64,000 nucleotides of DNA from Bathymodiolus brooksi (GCA_963680875.1 OY804584.1:97732031-97796030); one strand, 5' to 3'; counted from the stretch's first letter, positions 14,816-27,498 are shown. The notes: generated by a model from the sequence alone, not told the origin. Numbers and translations: made by a program.

Positions 14816-15605
14816 CAATCGCCTGTTGGTCAGAGGTGATTAAAATTGGACAGTCTCTTGTTGGTCAGAAGTGATTAAAATTGGACAGTCTCTTGTTGGT
14901 CAGAAGTGATTAAAATTGGACAGTCGCTTGTTGATCAGAATTGATTAAAATTGAACAGTCTCTTGTTGATCAGAATTGTTTAAAATTGAACAGTCTCTTG
15001 TTGATCAGAATTGATTAAAATTGAACAGTCGCCTGTTGTTCAGAAGTGATTAAAATTGGACAGTCACTTGTTGGTCAGAAATGACTAAAATTGGACAGTT
15101 GCCTGTTGGTTAGAAGTGATTAAAATTGGACAGTCACTTGTTGGTCAGAAGTGATCGAAATTGAACAGCCGCTTGTTGGTCAGTTGTGATTAAAATTGAA
15201 CAGTCATTTGTTGGTCAGAAGTGATTAAAATTGGACAGTCACTTGTGGGTCAGAAGTGATTAAAATTGGACAGTCGCCTGTTGATTAGAAGTGATTAAAA
15301 TTGGACAGTCACTTGTTGGTCAGAAGTGATTACAATTGGACAGGACAGTCACTTGTTGGTCAGAAGTGATTAAAATTGAACAGTCGCTTGTTGGTCAGAA
15401 GTGATTAAAATTGGACAGTCGCCTGTTGGTCAGAAGTGATTAAAATTTGACAGTCACTTGTTGGTCAGTAGTGATTAAAATTGAACAGTCGCTTGTTGCT
15501 CAGAAATGATTAAAATTGAACAATCGTCTGTTGGTCAGAAGTGATTAAAATTGAACAATCGTCTGTTGGTCAGAAGTGATTAAAATTGAACAGTCACTTG
15601 TGGGT
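14816..15605. repeat. 35-bp minisatellite, about 22 copies
   Basis: Tandem unit of 35 bp with the core CTTGTTGGTCAGAAGTGATT followed by AAAATTGGACAGT. Units differ at a few sites (TCTCTTG, TCACTTG, TCGCCTG; GGA or GAA), so it is older than the perfect arrays at the right end of the window. One unit carries a short internal duplication (GGACAGGACAGTC near 15340). It is unrelated in sequence to the 37-bp satellite beside it. Confidence 0.95.
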
Positions 15606-16383
15606 AAAATTATTCTATTTTTTTGGCATCTTTCAGGTGAAGATATTATTTTTATGAAATTTACAATCTAATTGAAATCAGAGCTCTCACTTGCTCTCCT
15701 TTACTGATATGTCGCGGTGCGGAGGAAACCCCACTGTGGGTCACGTGTTAACACCTCTCCCCCCCCCCCCCCCCCCCCCCATCCCCCAATGTACCAGCCA
15801 AAGACGATTAAAATGTTACTAATGTGCATTCAATCATCCTACGAACAATCCGATTGGCCGAAGCACGTATTTATCATATTATTATATATATTCATGACAT
15901 AAGGTCATTCAAATCTGACCCATAATGAGATCTCCTCAGATCTCCAACGCCGCGACATATAAGTGACATGGAAGGAGTGAAAGAACTGATTTCAATCCCA
16001 TTATAAAATCTAACTGAGGAACATGTCGTTTAAAATGACAATAAGTTATAAAAATAGATATTTATTTACACATACACTTGGTTTTACACGAGTTTATGAC
16101 ATTAGTTATAAAAATAGAAATACAGCTGGTTTTACTCTAGTTATTTATAAAAATAGAAATTACACATGTCTTTTTTTTTTAAAGTTAGTCATTAAGATTG
16201 CAATGGATTAAATGACACGTGAATTATATTGTACTATGCCATTGTGTTGTCTGTCCTTCTTCGATTTACGGATTCTGATTACCTCTTTTATATCTTCAAA
16301 TTCTTTTAAATTCATATCGACTGAAGTTAAATTTAGATTATCTCAAATGTAATGGGGGATTACATGTTGTGAAACCCTGGGAT
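15606..16383. other. Non-coding stretch with poly-C tract
   Basis: Contains a run of 22 C at 15759-15780 and a short direct repeat of TTATAAAAATAGA at about 16043-16160 (three copies). Positions 16237-16310 resemble 38438-38510 (TTCGATTTACGGATTCTGAT), so this part belongs to a dispersed repeat. No gene is supported. Confidence 0.5.
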
Positions 16384-16694
16384 CAGTGCCGGAGTTAGAT
16401 AAAGAGAGGCCCTAGGCTATTCCACTTGTGAGGCCCCTCCCAATTTCCACCTTCACGACTGGAGGAAGATGGAAGTGTGTTTAATCAATTTCAATAAAGG
16501 CGAAGATGATGAGGGGTGTTTAAAATTCTGCAATATTTTGAAATGGAGTGCAACTGTGTAAGGTAAATTACTGACAGCACAAGTGTGGAAGTCCAATAAC
16601 AGTGTTAAAAATAATATACATCTTGGCCGGAGGCCCCTTATATTGTGAGACCCTAGGCTTCAGCCTATTGAGCCTATAGGTAAATCCGGCACTG
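16384..16694 (+). mobile_element. hAT-type MITE with 8-bp target site duplication
   Basis: A 311-bp element starts CAGTGCCGGAGTTA and ends TAAATCCGGCACTG, giving imperfect terminal inverted repeats. It is flanked by identical 8-bp copies of CCTGGGAT at 16376-16383 and 16695-16702. An 8-bp duplication and CAGTG termini are the hallmark of the hAT superfamily. There is no transposase frame, so it is non-autonomous. Inside each end a GGCCCTAGGC or CCCTAGGC motif recurs in opposite orientation. Confidence 0.85.
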
Positions 16695-16702
16695 CCTGGG
16701 AT

Positions 16703-18288
16703 ATAGATACATAACAACCAGTTTGTACATTATGAGGAACAACCCATTAGAAATAGACATTAAGCGGTTCCTGCATGGTGCTTTTCATCATCGACGATTC
16801 TGATACATAGCTCGTCCTTACGACGGGATTTAAATATATTTGGAGAATGCCACGCCCCTTTCACGTAAAAGACTATTTGTAGCCTATCAGCAGCTTAGTA
16901 GGAGTGGTCGTTATTGGCTCGTGACACAGGAAAATACCCTGACTCACCACAACATCTCTTATTTTATCAGTGGAAATCAAAAGAACCACCGACCCAACAT
17001 ACCAATCCCGGTGCCAGATTTACCCACACGACTTACTGTTTGTAAACATGTTTACTTTAGGAAAATATCTGAAATTAAACTCATTTGACGCTCAACAACA
17101 CTTTTTGATGCACTGGATGAGCGTGAAATTGCCAGATAATTTTCAGATTCGCGAGCATTCATGGCCGTGCCGTGCCGGTTTCATATTATATAATGTCACT
17201 GACCGAAATAGTTTTTCTGATACCATTCCAACATGTTACCTGTTGAGCTTTGGGAACCTAAATGTAAATCCAGTTCACTTCCTGTTACGAGATAATATCA
17301 AGAGGCATACAAGGGATACAATTATATGATTTTATTATTTTATTCAAAATATAAACATCCATGTATTAATGTGATTTTTCTGCAGGATAAACACAATATT
17401 AGTGTAGTGTCTGTCTTAAAATGTAAAGTTTATGTGCATTCGGTGCAAAACTGAGGAAAGGCTAGACCAACCTCGCCTCTATCCCAGTTTTTTTAAGCCT
17501 CATACACATAAACGTTTTATCTTAAGACACTGTCCTAATATTGTTTATTTATGTTTCACTCAGTCCGTGTTTAACATCACTACAGTTGTGGCGTCACTGC
17601 TTTTGCATCGATTACCACTCATGTGTTTCGCATATCCAGAAATGACATTACATTTGCTAATTTGCATATCTAAGATGGCGGCAACTCAATTGTCTGCATT
17701 TTTATATGATCTATACCGAAGATAATTTTTATAACTTCATGCATGTTAATTGCCGGAATTGAAAATGGGACTTTGAATTAAGCCATATTAAATGAGATAA
17801 AAATGAATGACAACCGCGAAATATTCCAGGTTCCTGGATTGTATGAAAATCCGAGACGGCAAATCCTTACACTGGCCTTAACTGTCTATGTAATATGTCT
17901 GAAATACATGAAATTGGTGGAGTTTGACACCAAATTTACCAACGAATAATATTGTGTGGTCAACTTGCCGGAATTAATTTGGATTCCTGAACTCCGGATA
18001 AATTACTATTCACAAACCTTATATTTCTAGCCTCTAAATTCGAGGTTCCCATGATAAATAAAAGAAGAAAACTGCAGCAGAGCTGCGAGAGGAATCGATT
18101 AAATAAAATAAAACATAAATTAAATCAAAGTATCCAATATCTCATTTTATTTAACTAAAGATTTTTCTTCATATTTCAAGATTAGATGGGATAATTCCAT
18201 CAAGCGGACAAATTTTGTTTGACGGAAAGGTCCGAAAAAGTCCGATTGTAAAAACATAATTATTACATTTTAATAATGATAGCATATT
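16703..18288. other. No supported gene
   Basis: Several open frames of 80-120 codons exist at 16840-17725, but none shows recognisable domains, a good start context linked to splice sites, or repeats. Positions 17670-17682 carry AAGATGGCGGCAA, a YY1-like motif. I see nothing else of note. Confidence 0.4.
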
Positions 18289-18824
18289 TAGTGCCTTCGG
18301 CACGAATGTCAATCAGTATGACATGACGAATTTTTGGTACGAATTTGCTTGGTAGATACCTGTTACAATTAACTTCCGCAATGTGTTACCATGGGACCCA
18401 TTCCGACTATACTGTTTTCGTGACTTCGGCACGAAGGCTTTTGAAATTTTGTTCGTAATGGTTGTGTCTTCGGCACGACTAGTAAATTAATTTTATTATA
18501 TAAGATATGCCTTCGGAACGAAAACTTAATGTTTCTTTGTCTATGAAAATAAAGGGCGAATCAACTTCCGTCAAGGTGTTCCCATGGGACCCATTTGCAA
18601 CATTTAATGTGGCCGTGCTGATTCATTGTTTTGTTCATATCGGGTGTGCCTTCGGCACGACGATTTTATTTCTTTATTCGTAGTGTTCGTGCCTTCGGCA
18701 CGACACAAAGTTTATTATTTATTTCATTTACAAAACCTTCAATGACAACTCTGCCTTCTTCAAGTTCGAAAGTAAAACCCTGTTTTCTATTTGAATGATA
18801 TAGTCGTGTCTTTGGCACGAAACG
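18289..18824. repeat. Cluster of seven short hairpin motifs
   Basis: A near-palindrome, TCGTGCCTTCGGCACGA at its fullest, recurs at about 18290, 18420, 18467, 18508, 18649, 18688 and 18806 with small changes. Each copy can form a 5-7 bp stem with a TTC loop. Spacings are irregular (about 40 to 140 bp). Two of the longer intervals also share AACTTCCG and CCATGGGACCCATT, so the cluster probably grew by duplication and then diverged. Confidence 0.75.
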
Positions 18825-19377
18825 TAAGTTTTAATTCTCTATACAATTTTAAAGTCATTATTTTATTTTATTTGTTTCGTGTGGTCGCGCCGAACACCAA
18901 CATGTTCAATTACGAAAACAGGCCAATGGCTTAAGCTCCTCACACTTCCACTTCCGATTTCAAAGTGTTTACAAGTATCAACCATGTTCGCTCACAGCTG
19001 GGTTGATAAAAAATATCTTTTTTGCAAGCACGCAAGTTTAAAAAATGGCTAAATTTGAAAGAAAACAACAAAACTATTTGTATTATAGCAGACGAAAAAC
19101 TTTGCGGAAATAAACAATAACTTTTAATTTTCGAATCATTGACGGACACATTGAATTTCCGTACTGTATGCTATTATTTGACAAATCTAATAAACGATCC
19201 ATCAAGCTTGAAACTGCCGTCACGTGATCAAAATCTAATTTAAATATGATGAATATTTATGAGGAAAGTACCATCAATTTCCAGATATGGGCATTCAACA
19301 TTAACTGTTGACAACAGAGCATCGGCTTCATCTGACCGTGGGATATAGTTTCCTTACTAGTACGAGCTGGAAATGAT
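18825..19377. other. No supported gene
   Basis: AT-rich sequence with only short unconvincing frames on the minus strand (18940-19149). Nothing recognisable. Confidence 0.4.
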
Positions 19378-19785
19378 GCGTTCATGCAAGTGCTTTCCCA
19401 CGTGTGAGTAAAATGCAAACCCTCACATATAAGCGGGAGAACATCGCTATTATAAAGAACGCTATAATCTTGAACATTATACATAATATATTTGATCTTC
19501 CGGACACAGAAGTTGTCATCTGTATAATATTAGCTCTATTAAAGAGAGCCGATGCCTCAATCATTATTTAAATATTATATCATATACAAGGCCATCGTAA
19601 GGCATAATAGTGAAACAATAGTTAACGTTGAGTTAAAATCTAGTTGCAAATACCACTGTCGCTATAATTTCTTAAATTTGGACTGTTTGTTCGTTTATAT
19701 TGGTAGAAATTCAAGTGACTTTGCCAATACCATCTGTCGTCATATATGCGGAATTGACAGAATACCTTTCAAAAAGGTGTTGATT
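19378..19785 (+). repeat. Dispersed repeat R, longest copy
   Basis: This stretch matches pieces at 38098-38225 and at 40733-40800 plus 41105-41350. Shared landmarks in order are TGTGAGTAAAAT, CCCTCACATATAA, CACAGAAGT, AAAGAGAGCCGATG, GAAACAAT and CAATACCATCT. Frames of 75-87 codons inside it are not conserved between copies, so I treat it as non-coding repeat. The family is unnamed to me. Confidence 0.6.
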
Positions 19786-20584
19786 TCTACTAATGAGAAT
19801 AAACAAGAAATATAAAATGAAAACGCTATGTCGATTATACCGAACGAGAAAATAAAAACTTGCTTGCTATTAAACCCGATTCAAATTTCGATGACATTTG
19901 TGCATTTGAAATTACTTGTATTTAATAAATGCCATCGGATGCCATAATATTTAAAAATAACAGAAATAATATTCACCAGTAAAATGCAAGGGGTAAATTT
20001 GTGTAGGTGTATTGGAATATACTATCAATTGATAAATATCCCCCTTCGTGTGCCTCTCGTGTTGTTACGTTGTAAAATGTCAAGATAAAAATGATGTCCC
20101 CCAATCCGTCATTCACGCTTCATTTCACACAACGCTAAACCCGGTTGTGTAAAAATGTCTAAATATGTATGTAACTAAAATGTTGTTGTAAACTATATAT
20201 ATAATGTCGTGGATTAAATCTGATCAAAAGTAAGTAGAATTAGAAAAAAAACCAATCAATTTATAGTTAATTATCATAATTATATATTTTTGTAGATTAT
20301 GTCGTAATAAGAACAAGAATTGACCATGACTTATAAATATGTAATCTTGATGTACACCAATGATTATTAACTATAAATGATTCAACGTTTCTCTCCCACT
20401 ACATATATGGCGATCAGTTGAGTAACAGTATCGTAAATATTTATTAACAAAGGAAAGAAAACAAGAATGTTTGTTTTATTGTTTAGATCCTAGGTTTTAC
20501 TGCTCTCAGACACGATTAATTTATTAAGCTTTCCAATCTTTTGATTTTAAACTTGATGAAGTTTATTCCAAGAAACAAGTCGTG

Positions 20585-21670
20585 TATACTAAATTTGATA
20601 TCTACGTTTTAATTACAAAATATACACATACATACGTCACAACTATGCGACCTATCCCAACAACAAAATGTCCAACTTTTTATTTTTTACACAGTATATT
20701 TTAATTAATACATTATATATTAATCTATGGTTTATATATTTAACGCCACTTTCAACAATATTTGAGTTTTATCATGACGGTCAGTTTTATTGGTGTAGGA
20801 AACCGCAGTGTAACCGGAGAAAACCATCGACCTGTGCATGTCACTGACAAACGTTATCACTATTAGTCTATGATTATATAATGTTTAATAATGTAAGATA
20901 AGGAAGTAACAGTCCAGATTTGGATGAACTGAATTTAGTCGATATTATTACAAGAAAATGCTGAAGATACCAAATGGGCGAGAAATCTTCCACGCTTTTC
21001 TTATTTTTCTTTCGCTAAACAAAAGTAAATTATTCTAGAAACGCGCTGTGCGCACTAAATTTGATATCTACGTTTTTATTATTGCCGTTTGTAAATGACT
21101 TTATTTTGCCAAATCAAATATTTGTTCCTTATATCTTTTTAGCTGTTTTTGTGAAATATAATTTCTCATTTTTAAAATCAATAGTTCCACATTTTACCAT
21201 CAATTTTATTAGAAATACATATATTTTGTTCACAAAAGAATACCAAGAATAGCTTCCATTTAAATGAAGGGTTTATCTGACTTGTTAAGTGTGCACGACA
21301 CGTTTCTGTAATATCTTTCATCGGGCACACTCAAAATTAGAAGAAATCCAAATCTCGGGAGCAAGAAACCAAACGCTCTGAATAGGATAGCAAAAAATCA
21401 GTCAAGGTTACTTATGCCTGGGGGAGAGGAATTTCAATTATGATCATAATTATCGAACAATATATAAATCAATAAAGAGTTATTTTCATTACTTGATATT
21501 CTAAGCATACATTTTAACCGATTTTGGCTATCCTGTTTAAGCCCTGTGCTTTTCTTACTCCCAATTATTTTTAAATTATTTGACTTTCATTTGACCTTGA
21601 GCTTACCTAATGAACGCTATTCCTGAAAAACATCCGGTACACTTATTTGATATCTACGTTTTTATTGATA
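20585..21670. mobile_element. Cluster of element B termini
   Basis: Minus-oriented ends of element B (TTTGATATCTACGTTTT) occur at about 20594, 21058 and 21648, and a plus-oriented end (GTGCACGACACGTTTCTG) at 21289-21311. The pair at 21035-21080 and 21286-21320 is broken and incomplete. Positions 20738-20862 are a SINE-tail copy (TTTAACGCCACTTTCAACA to ACAAACGTTATCAC). No coding sequence is supported. Confidence 0.55.
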
Positions 21671-21728
21671 CCTAAAGTTTAATATAATCATTAGTTGAAT
21701 ATTGAGCAAACTCAGTCCATGAAGCAAC

Positions 21729-22042
21729 CGTATCGGTGGTGTAATGGTGAGCGTGCTCGCCGCAAGTACGGTAGATCGTTAGTTTGAGGCCTGATCGGGT
21801 AAAACCAAAGGATATTAAATTGGTATTTGTTGCTTCTCCGCTAAGTACGCAGCATTAAGGAGAAAGAGCAAAGACTGGTTGGCTTGGAATCAGGATAATG
21901 TGTCTGAGTGGGGCGACATGTCTATCCGCGGACTGTTTTTTCAGTTAGCTAGCACTATAAAAATCTAACTAAGCATGTTGGTCTAGTGAAAAGCGGACCT
22001 CATCATCAGCTCATTCAAAATTAACCTGTTCTCTCCATGATA
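21729..22042 (+). repeat. SINE A copy 1 (tRNA-headed)
   Basis: The head GGTGGTGTAATGGTGAGCGT resembles a pol III box A. A decayed box B-like segment follows near 21775 (TCGTTAGTTTGAGGCC). The body has AAATTGGTATTTGTTGCTTC, GAGCAAAGACTGG and GTTGGTCTAGT and ends near TTCTCTCCATGAT. The same order occurs at 23121, 28782 and, on the minus strand, 35120-35321 and 40010-40198. Confidence 0.75.
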
Positions 22043-22596
22043 TACATTTAGCTGGTGTTTCTAGAATCATGTACGCACAAGGTCAAAAGCATATATTGAC
22101 GTACTTTCCTAGAAAATTCAATATTTTGATGAATGAAATATTTAAAGTTCATTTTATGCCAGACGAAATGTGACCTGTCTCCCTCTATAAATAATTACTC
22201 TTGTAATATACGGATGACAATTCTATATTTAGAATGTTCCAAAAAATAAACTTTCGTTCGACCTAAATATCAATGAAATGGACATTAAGATAAATTACAA
22301 TTTCTTGTATGTATTATATATACATCTGTTAATACGTGATCTATATACTAGTAAAATGTATGATTCACATAATGTTGTTATGTTATTATAACATAATATT
22401 GAAAAAAACAAGAACATAACAAGTTAATGTTCAAACATTATTGATGTCATAAGAATAAATGTTCCTTCAAACTTTCTTAGAAATCCTCGAGGATATAAAA
22501 CTAAACAATGTCTTCCACTACGGCTACAACCAAAGAAGAGATATCTACCAAGTAATAGTAACACAAAGGTAGATATCCAATTTAGTGCGCACTATG
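22043..22596. other. No supported gene
   Basis: AT-rich intergenic DNA. A fragment of element B (GTAGATATCCAATTTAGTGC) lies at 22569-22596, directly against the next repeat. Confidence 0.4.
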
Positions 22597-22597
22597 T

Positions 22598-22792
22598 ATG
22601 AAAGCGGGAGGTTTGGCACTTTAAAATCTGATTCAACCCATCATTTCTTTAGAAATGCCTGTACCAAGTCAGGGTCATTACGGTTTTCACACTTTTCCGG
22701 TTGTTGACTGATTTTGTCTGTTTATATACTTATGAGTTTTGACTTTCCCTTTGTAAGATTGTTCGGAGTTGGGTAATTTTTTTATTACCCTT
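22598..22792 (+). repeat. Dispersed repeat D1, copy 1
   Basis: Closely similar to 41362-41562 and 52601-52800: AAAGCGGGAGGTTTGGC, GATTCAACCCA, GAAATGCCTGTACCAAGTCA, TTTTCCGGTTGTTGACTG and TTCGGAGTT, ending in ATTACCCTT. Copies are full length and well conserved, suggesting fairly recent spread. No coding frame is shared. Confidence 0.75.
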
Positions 22793-22836
22793 ATTTACTG
22801 GAATAACTTTCATACTACCTATGTGTTTCTTCATTA

Positions 22837-22913
22837 ATTGTCTGTCCTATTGTTTACTCCATTGTCTGTCCTATTGTTTACTCCATTGTCTGTCCTATTG
22901 TTTACTCCATTTA
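22837..22913. repeat. 24-bp tandem repeat, 3 copies
   Basis: ATTGTCTGTCCTATTGTTTA plus CTCC is repeated three times perfectly, just downstream of a D1 copy. Confidence 0.9.
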
Positions 22914-23120
22914 ATGATTTCATCATTGTTTCTCTGTTGTGTTGACGTGCTGCTGTGTTGTTTCTTGTGTTTCATATAGTAGCGTCATGAGCAAGCGTTC
23001 ATTTCTGGTCCCTGACTGTTTCCAATGCATTGTTTGGCTGATATACATATGTTTAATAACATAGGTGTAATACTGACCATTGATACAATGCTCTCTGCGT
23101 TTAATAATTTTGAACCACAT

Positions 23121-23395
23121 GGGTGGTGCAATGGTTAGCGTGCTGGCCTCGATATCACTATATTCGTGTGTTCGAGCCTTGGGCGGGTCAAACCAGGCCA
23201 TAAAATTGGTATGTGTTGCTTCTATGCAGCATTTAGGAAAAAGAGCAAAGACTGGTTGGCCCAGAATAAGGAAAATATGTTTGGGTGGAGCAACATGTCT
23301 ACCCGAAATCCAACTAAGTGTGTTGGTCTAGTACAAGCGGACATCATTATCATTTCATTAAATGTAACTTGATCTCGTTATGCTATAATTGGAAT
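23121..23395 (+). repeat. SINE A copy 2
   Basis: GGGTGGTGCAATGGTTAGCG (box A-like) is followed by GTGTTCGAGCC (box B-like) 40-50 bp later, then AAAATTGGTATGTGTTGCTTC and GTGTTGGTCTAGT. The best preserved head in the window. It is not a tRNA gene because no cloverleaf forms. Confidence 0.8.
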
Positions 23396-23582
23396 TTGGG
23401 CATATGGCGTTAAACAACAACCACTCACTCGCTTTAATAATTTTGTCTTTCTTATTGTTGATGTTGATTAAAAATGCATTGATCCATGTCCACATTTTCC
23501 TTTTACCACAAATCTGAAATGTTCTATTTATAAACTTTTTCGCCATACAGATCCGTTATCAAAGTCAATAATAAAACGATTG

Positions 23583-23835
23583 ATTGATTGATTTTTGGTG
23601 TTTTAACGCCACTTTCAGCAATATTTCAACTATATCATGGCGACTAGTTTTAGTGGTGGAAGAAGCTGGAGTACCCGGAGAGAACTACCGACCATGAGCA
23701 AGCAACTGGTAAACTTGCGGCTGCGAGTCGAGTGCACCTTTTGTTGTAATTTACAAAGCCAGGTGCGAACCCACCTCGTATTGGTGATAGGCTTGTATGA
23801 GTTGTTAGGTAATCCAACCCGGACTCAACAATAAA
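23583..23835 (-). repeat. SINE C copy 1 (minus)
   Basis: Reverse complement of the element at 37240-37505. On the + strand it opens with TGATTGATTGATT and AACGCCACTTTCAGCAATAT and ends in TGAGTTGTTAGGTAATCCAA. The tRNA-like head lies at the right end. TGATTGATTGATT could be the short-repeat tail typical of SINEs. Confidence 0.8.
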
Positions 23836-24261
23836 ACGAAAAACAAAACATATCAAAACGTCTGAACAGGTCTAAAATCTAACAGGACAATCACATAGAC
23901 AAAGGCGATAATCTTAACAGACATACTACGTGACTGTTTGATCAAATCTGCTTGCTTGGTACAGGAATTCAATAACAAGTGACAGGGGTAAACTAGTTAT
24001 ATGGGCCAGAATGGGTAATAGATAATGCTGGTATGAGTGACATCAAGACGTACATTATATATGTACAAGCTGCATCGTTCCCATCAATTGTCTGATATGT
24101 TGTTGACCTCAATACCTCAATGTATTCTTCAAGGTCATTTAATACTATTTTTCTCATGAGTTTGGACTCAACCTTGTTAGTCAAATCGGGCTTCTTGTTT
24201 TATTTATTTTTTTAAATATGCCTTCTTTACATGCGCGAGTCAGTTCATACACATTCGGGGA

Positions 24262-24380
24262 CCACCGTGGTCGTGATTGTATTCTAGTTGGATTTACAAC
24301 TACATATGCAATCATTACATATCACAACTAAAGTTGGGAGTTCGAATCCCGCTTATGTCGAGGTGTACTCGAAACAACAT
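24262..24380 (+). repeat. SINE B copy 1
   Basis: CCGTGGTCGTGATTG, GTTGGATTTACAACTAC and GGGAGTTCGAATCCCGC (box B-like) occur in the same order as at 47875-47990. A reverse fragment lies at about 29188-29257. It is a tRNA-headed short interspersed element rather than a tRNA gene. Confidence 0.65.
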
Positions 24381-25500
24381 TATGTGATTTTATTTTGATT
24401 CATTTGTCTATTATTATTTGTATGTAGTTATTCGCAAGATTGACTTTTTTGTTATTTGCAAATCAAGTTAATTAAATGTTTCCGTCTGTTGTCTTTCATT
24501 TTCCGTTTGACATAAAACAAATGTGACCTTCCGTGTTTATTACGTAAGCAATTAAATCTATACAGTAAAACAACATTTTGTCTTAGTCGAGTGGGGTAAA
24601 TACTTTACATAGAACTGATCGAATATTCGAGTTATCCGTCATAAAGGACTTCGACTTATCCTAGTTCTAGCTAACGAGATTCCACCGAACTTATTAAACT
24701 AAGCTATAATGACAATTAATGACCACAATAGCCATTGATCAGTATGATTATAATTTTCATTCTGGTGTCAGTACATCGTCGGTTTGTAGGTAACTCACGG
24801 CTGATCGCTCTCCATTCAGTACCAGTGTGTCAACTATCAGAGCAATCCTCGTTGGTAGCGACGAATTATTCATAAGTCATATTAGACATTTTGATTAGCC
24901 CCGATCTATTGTTTTACAGCCAATCAAATCAAAGTATTTTTTAAAGAGAAAAGGATTTCATTGCAAAGTGAAATGATAACAGATGAAGGAGTCGTTATTA
25001 TCCATGGATTATGGACGATTAATACTATACCAGTTATTAGGATCGTATCTTTCATAATATGTTCAATCCGTCTAATAGTATTTTCTTTTTATTGAAATTG
25101 CTATATAATAAATGCAGATCAGTTATGGAACAAACCCGAAATGTCGGTTGTCGTATGAATTGTCACACGGGCCATGATCAGAGGGACGTGATCCGCCGTG
25201 TGTTACCGACCATGGTGTCAGTATAATTAGAGCAAAATCGACTGTTCTATAAAAAGACATTCGAACCTCGAAAACTTGTAGCATTTCTGGACTGATCGTT
25301 GATGGTCCATTGCAAGGTCAATTTGTTTTAATTCTATCGATCATCACTCTATTACTTGTGACAATCGGAGTATCTGTCAGTAGACCAAATCCCCAGTGCC
25401 AAACATAACTTAATCATTGTCTGTAAACTTGCTCTCGTCATGAATATTGATAGGAATACATCTCACCTGTCAATAAACAACAATCAAACAATTACAATCG
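24381..25500. other. No supported gene
   Basis: AT-rich intergenic DNA with no recognisable element or convincing reading frame. Confidence 0.4.
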
Positions 25501-25501
25501 A

Positions 25502-25682
25502 ATGACTAGTAGATACATTCCGAATGACTAGTAGATACATTCCGAAAGACCCCCCTTTCCGGAAAATATATCTAGCTAAAACGTAGCTGCGGAATCGTAG
25601 CTCTTATGGAGATATTATAGCTCTTATGGTTTTTGTGCCGCTACAAAAATACCATAAGAGCTACGGTTTCGCAGCTAGCTAC
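25502..25682. repeat. Short duplication and foldback
   Basis: GAATGACTAGTAGATACATTCC is duplicated at 25500-25546 with a shift of 24 bp. Positions 25578-25682 then form a foldback: TAGCTGCGGAATCGTAGCTC on the left pairs with GAGCTACGGTTTCGCAGCTA on the right. TAGCTCTTATGG occurs twice more inside. Confidence 0.75.
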
Positions 25683-27498
25683 AAAATAATTATATTATGT
25701 ATCTACAATACGAATTGTGTTAGACAATTGTACGAAAACAAGAACGTAAATCTACACAGCTGTATGAAAACAAGTACACATTGTGTATGTAAATCTACTG
25801 AACAACACACAATATATTTTATAGTATTTGTCCTATAAATATGTGACGTACATGGTCATAAAATACGTATAAAGAAAACACTTTCTGACTGATGAGGCCC
25901 TGCGTAAGGGTTTTATAAAGACATTTTACATTGACTGTAAGCATGTAATACTTTTCTTTAAAGGTTAAATACAATGTTACTTCCTTATACATGTTATTTA
26001 AAGAAAACTGACAACTGTATCAACCAATCACACTCGCAGCTTCTTATTACAGCGTATTTAACAATTTTGTGGTTAACATTTCATTTTATAGTTCCGAAGG
26101 TAAGAAAATCTATTAATAAATCTAGAAACTGATAACATTAAAATATTCATCAATTTTACGTATTCCTTAAATGAACTACAGTAGAATCGTAATCGAAGGA
26201 GGCACGAGTGATTTATAAGAAAGAGGAACTGCTTAGCATTCGCGTGCCCCTGGGTTCACGTACCCCCGGGTTTTGGTGGAGTCCGTGTTGCTCATCGGTT
26301 TCATTTTCTATGTTGTGTATTTTGTGTGTTTTGTTCGTCTTCATCCCGTGTCTTATGTCCAATATTGCCAGCATTTCTGGACTGTCCATTCTTGATTCCA
26401 ACCTTCTGTTTTTTCTGACTAGATCCACAGGAGTCTGAAGCCATTGAAGTAGCCGAAAGGCAATTTTGAGAGTGCTAGTCGTAGGCAAAATGAAGATTGC
26501 TGGGCAACGTAATTAAAAGTACCCCCCCCCCTTTGCAAAAACCCCCCCCGAAAAACATAAAACATAAACACACAAAAACAACAACAAAGCAAAACAAACA
26601 ACAAACCTACTATTTTTAATCTTGACTGTTAGAATGCCGTTTTCAATAGAAATGTTTACATTTTGTTAAGGCTTAATGTCCTGTTTTCTCGAGGGTTGTC
26701 TTGTAGAGGATGCTTTTAAAAGTGATTACAATGTAGGCCTTCATTTTGATAGTTGAATGTACATACTTTACCATCGTCGGTAACACACAGCTGATCACGC
26801 TCCGATATTCTTCAAACATCACGATACTTTCTATTCTTGCACATTTTGTCGACGATATTGTGTAAAATTACCGGAACATTGACAGAATGGATACTATTCG
26901 AAAACAAAATTAATAAATGTTTGATTCGTGTGTTGTTGGTGTCACCAGTACTTCCCATACACATATACGTATGCCAACATTGTGTTTATTAAAATGTGTT
27001 TTCATATGAAACAATGTCAGATGATAACAATATTAATGACAAATTGAACAATCACGGAAATTGCGTTGGTGTTTCAAACAATTTTATGTCGCAATTTTAT
27101 GTTTTACAGTTTGATAAACTGATATAAGTTTACTTCAATCATGAATATTATTTTCACATTAAAAACCACATTAATTGTTTCTTTATATTTAAAATGATAT
27201 TTCTAGAGATTACATATATCATTTTTTAAACAGACGAGTAAAACTGCATTTTCGACCGTCACTTCCTCAATTGTCAACACCGACAACTATTCAAATACAA
27301 TACAGTTATTTCTTAATTGTCCTAGTTTTAAAAGACCAATGAAATAATGTTCCTAGTTGAAATAGTCCAGAGGATATTTTTTCCCAACAGAATAAAATTG
27401 CTATTGAAATAAATCCATGGACCACTAGGAACGAATATCCCATGGACTAAGTAAACTAGGAGTTTTATTCCTATGACCTTTTAAGCTAAATAAAATGT
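25683..27498. other. No supported gene
   Basis: Contains C-rich tracts near 26521-26550. Segment 26360-26400 carries CTGGACTGTCCATTCTTGAT, the core that is tandemly amplified at 31.5 kb and, inverted, at 50.5 kb. No gene is supported. Confidence 0.4.

Noticed and set aside
17432..17725. 97-codon frame ending near AAGATGGCGGC
   Set aside because: No recognisable domain, no splice context and mixed hydrophobic composition typical of random AT-rich frames.
21729..23395. True tRNA genes at the SINE A heads
   Set aside because: Box A and box B-like motifs are present, but the acceptor and anticodon stems do not pair and the bodies are shared repeats.
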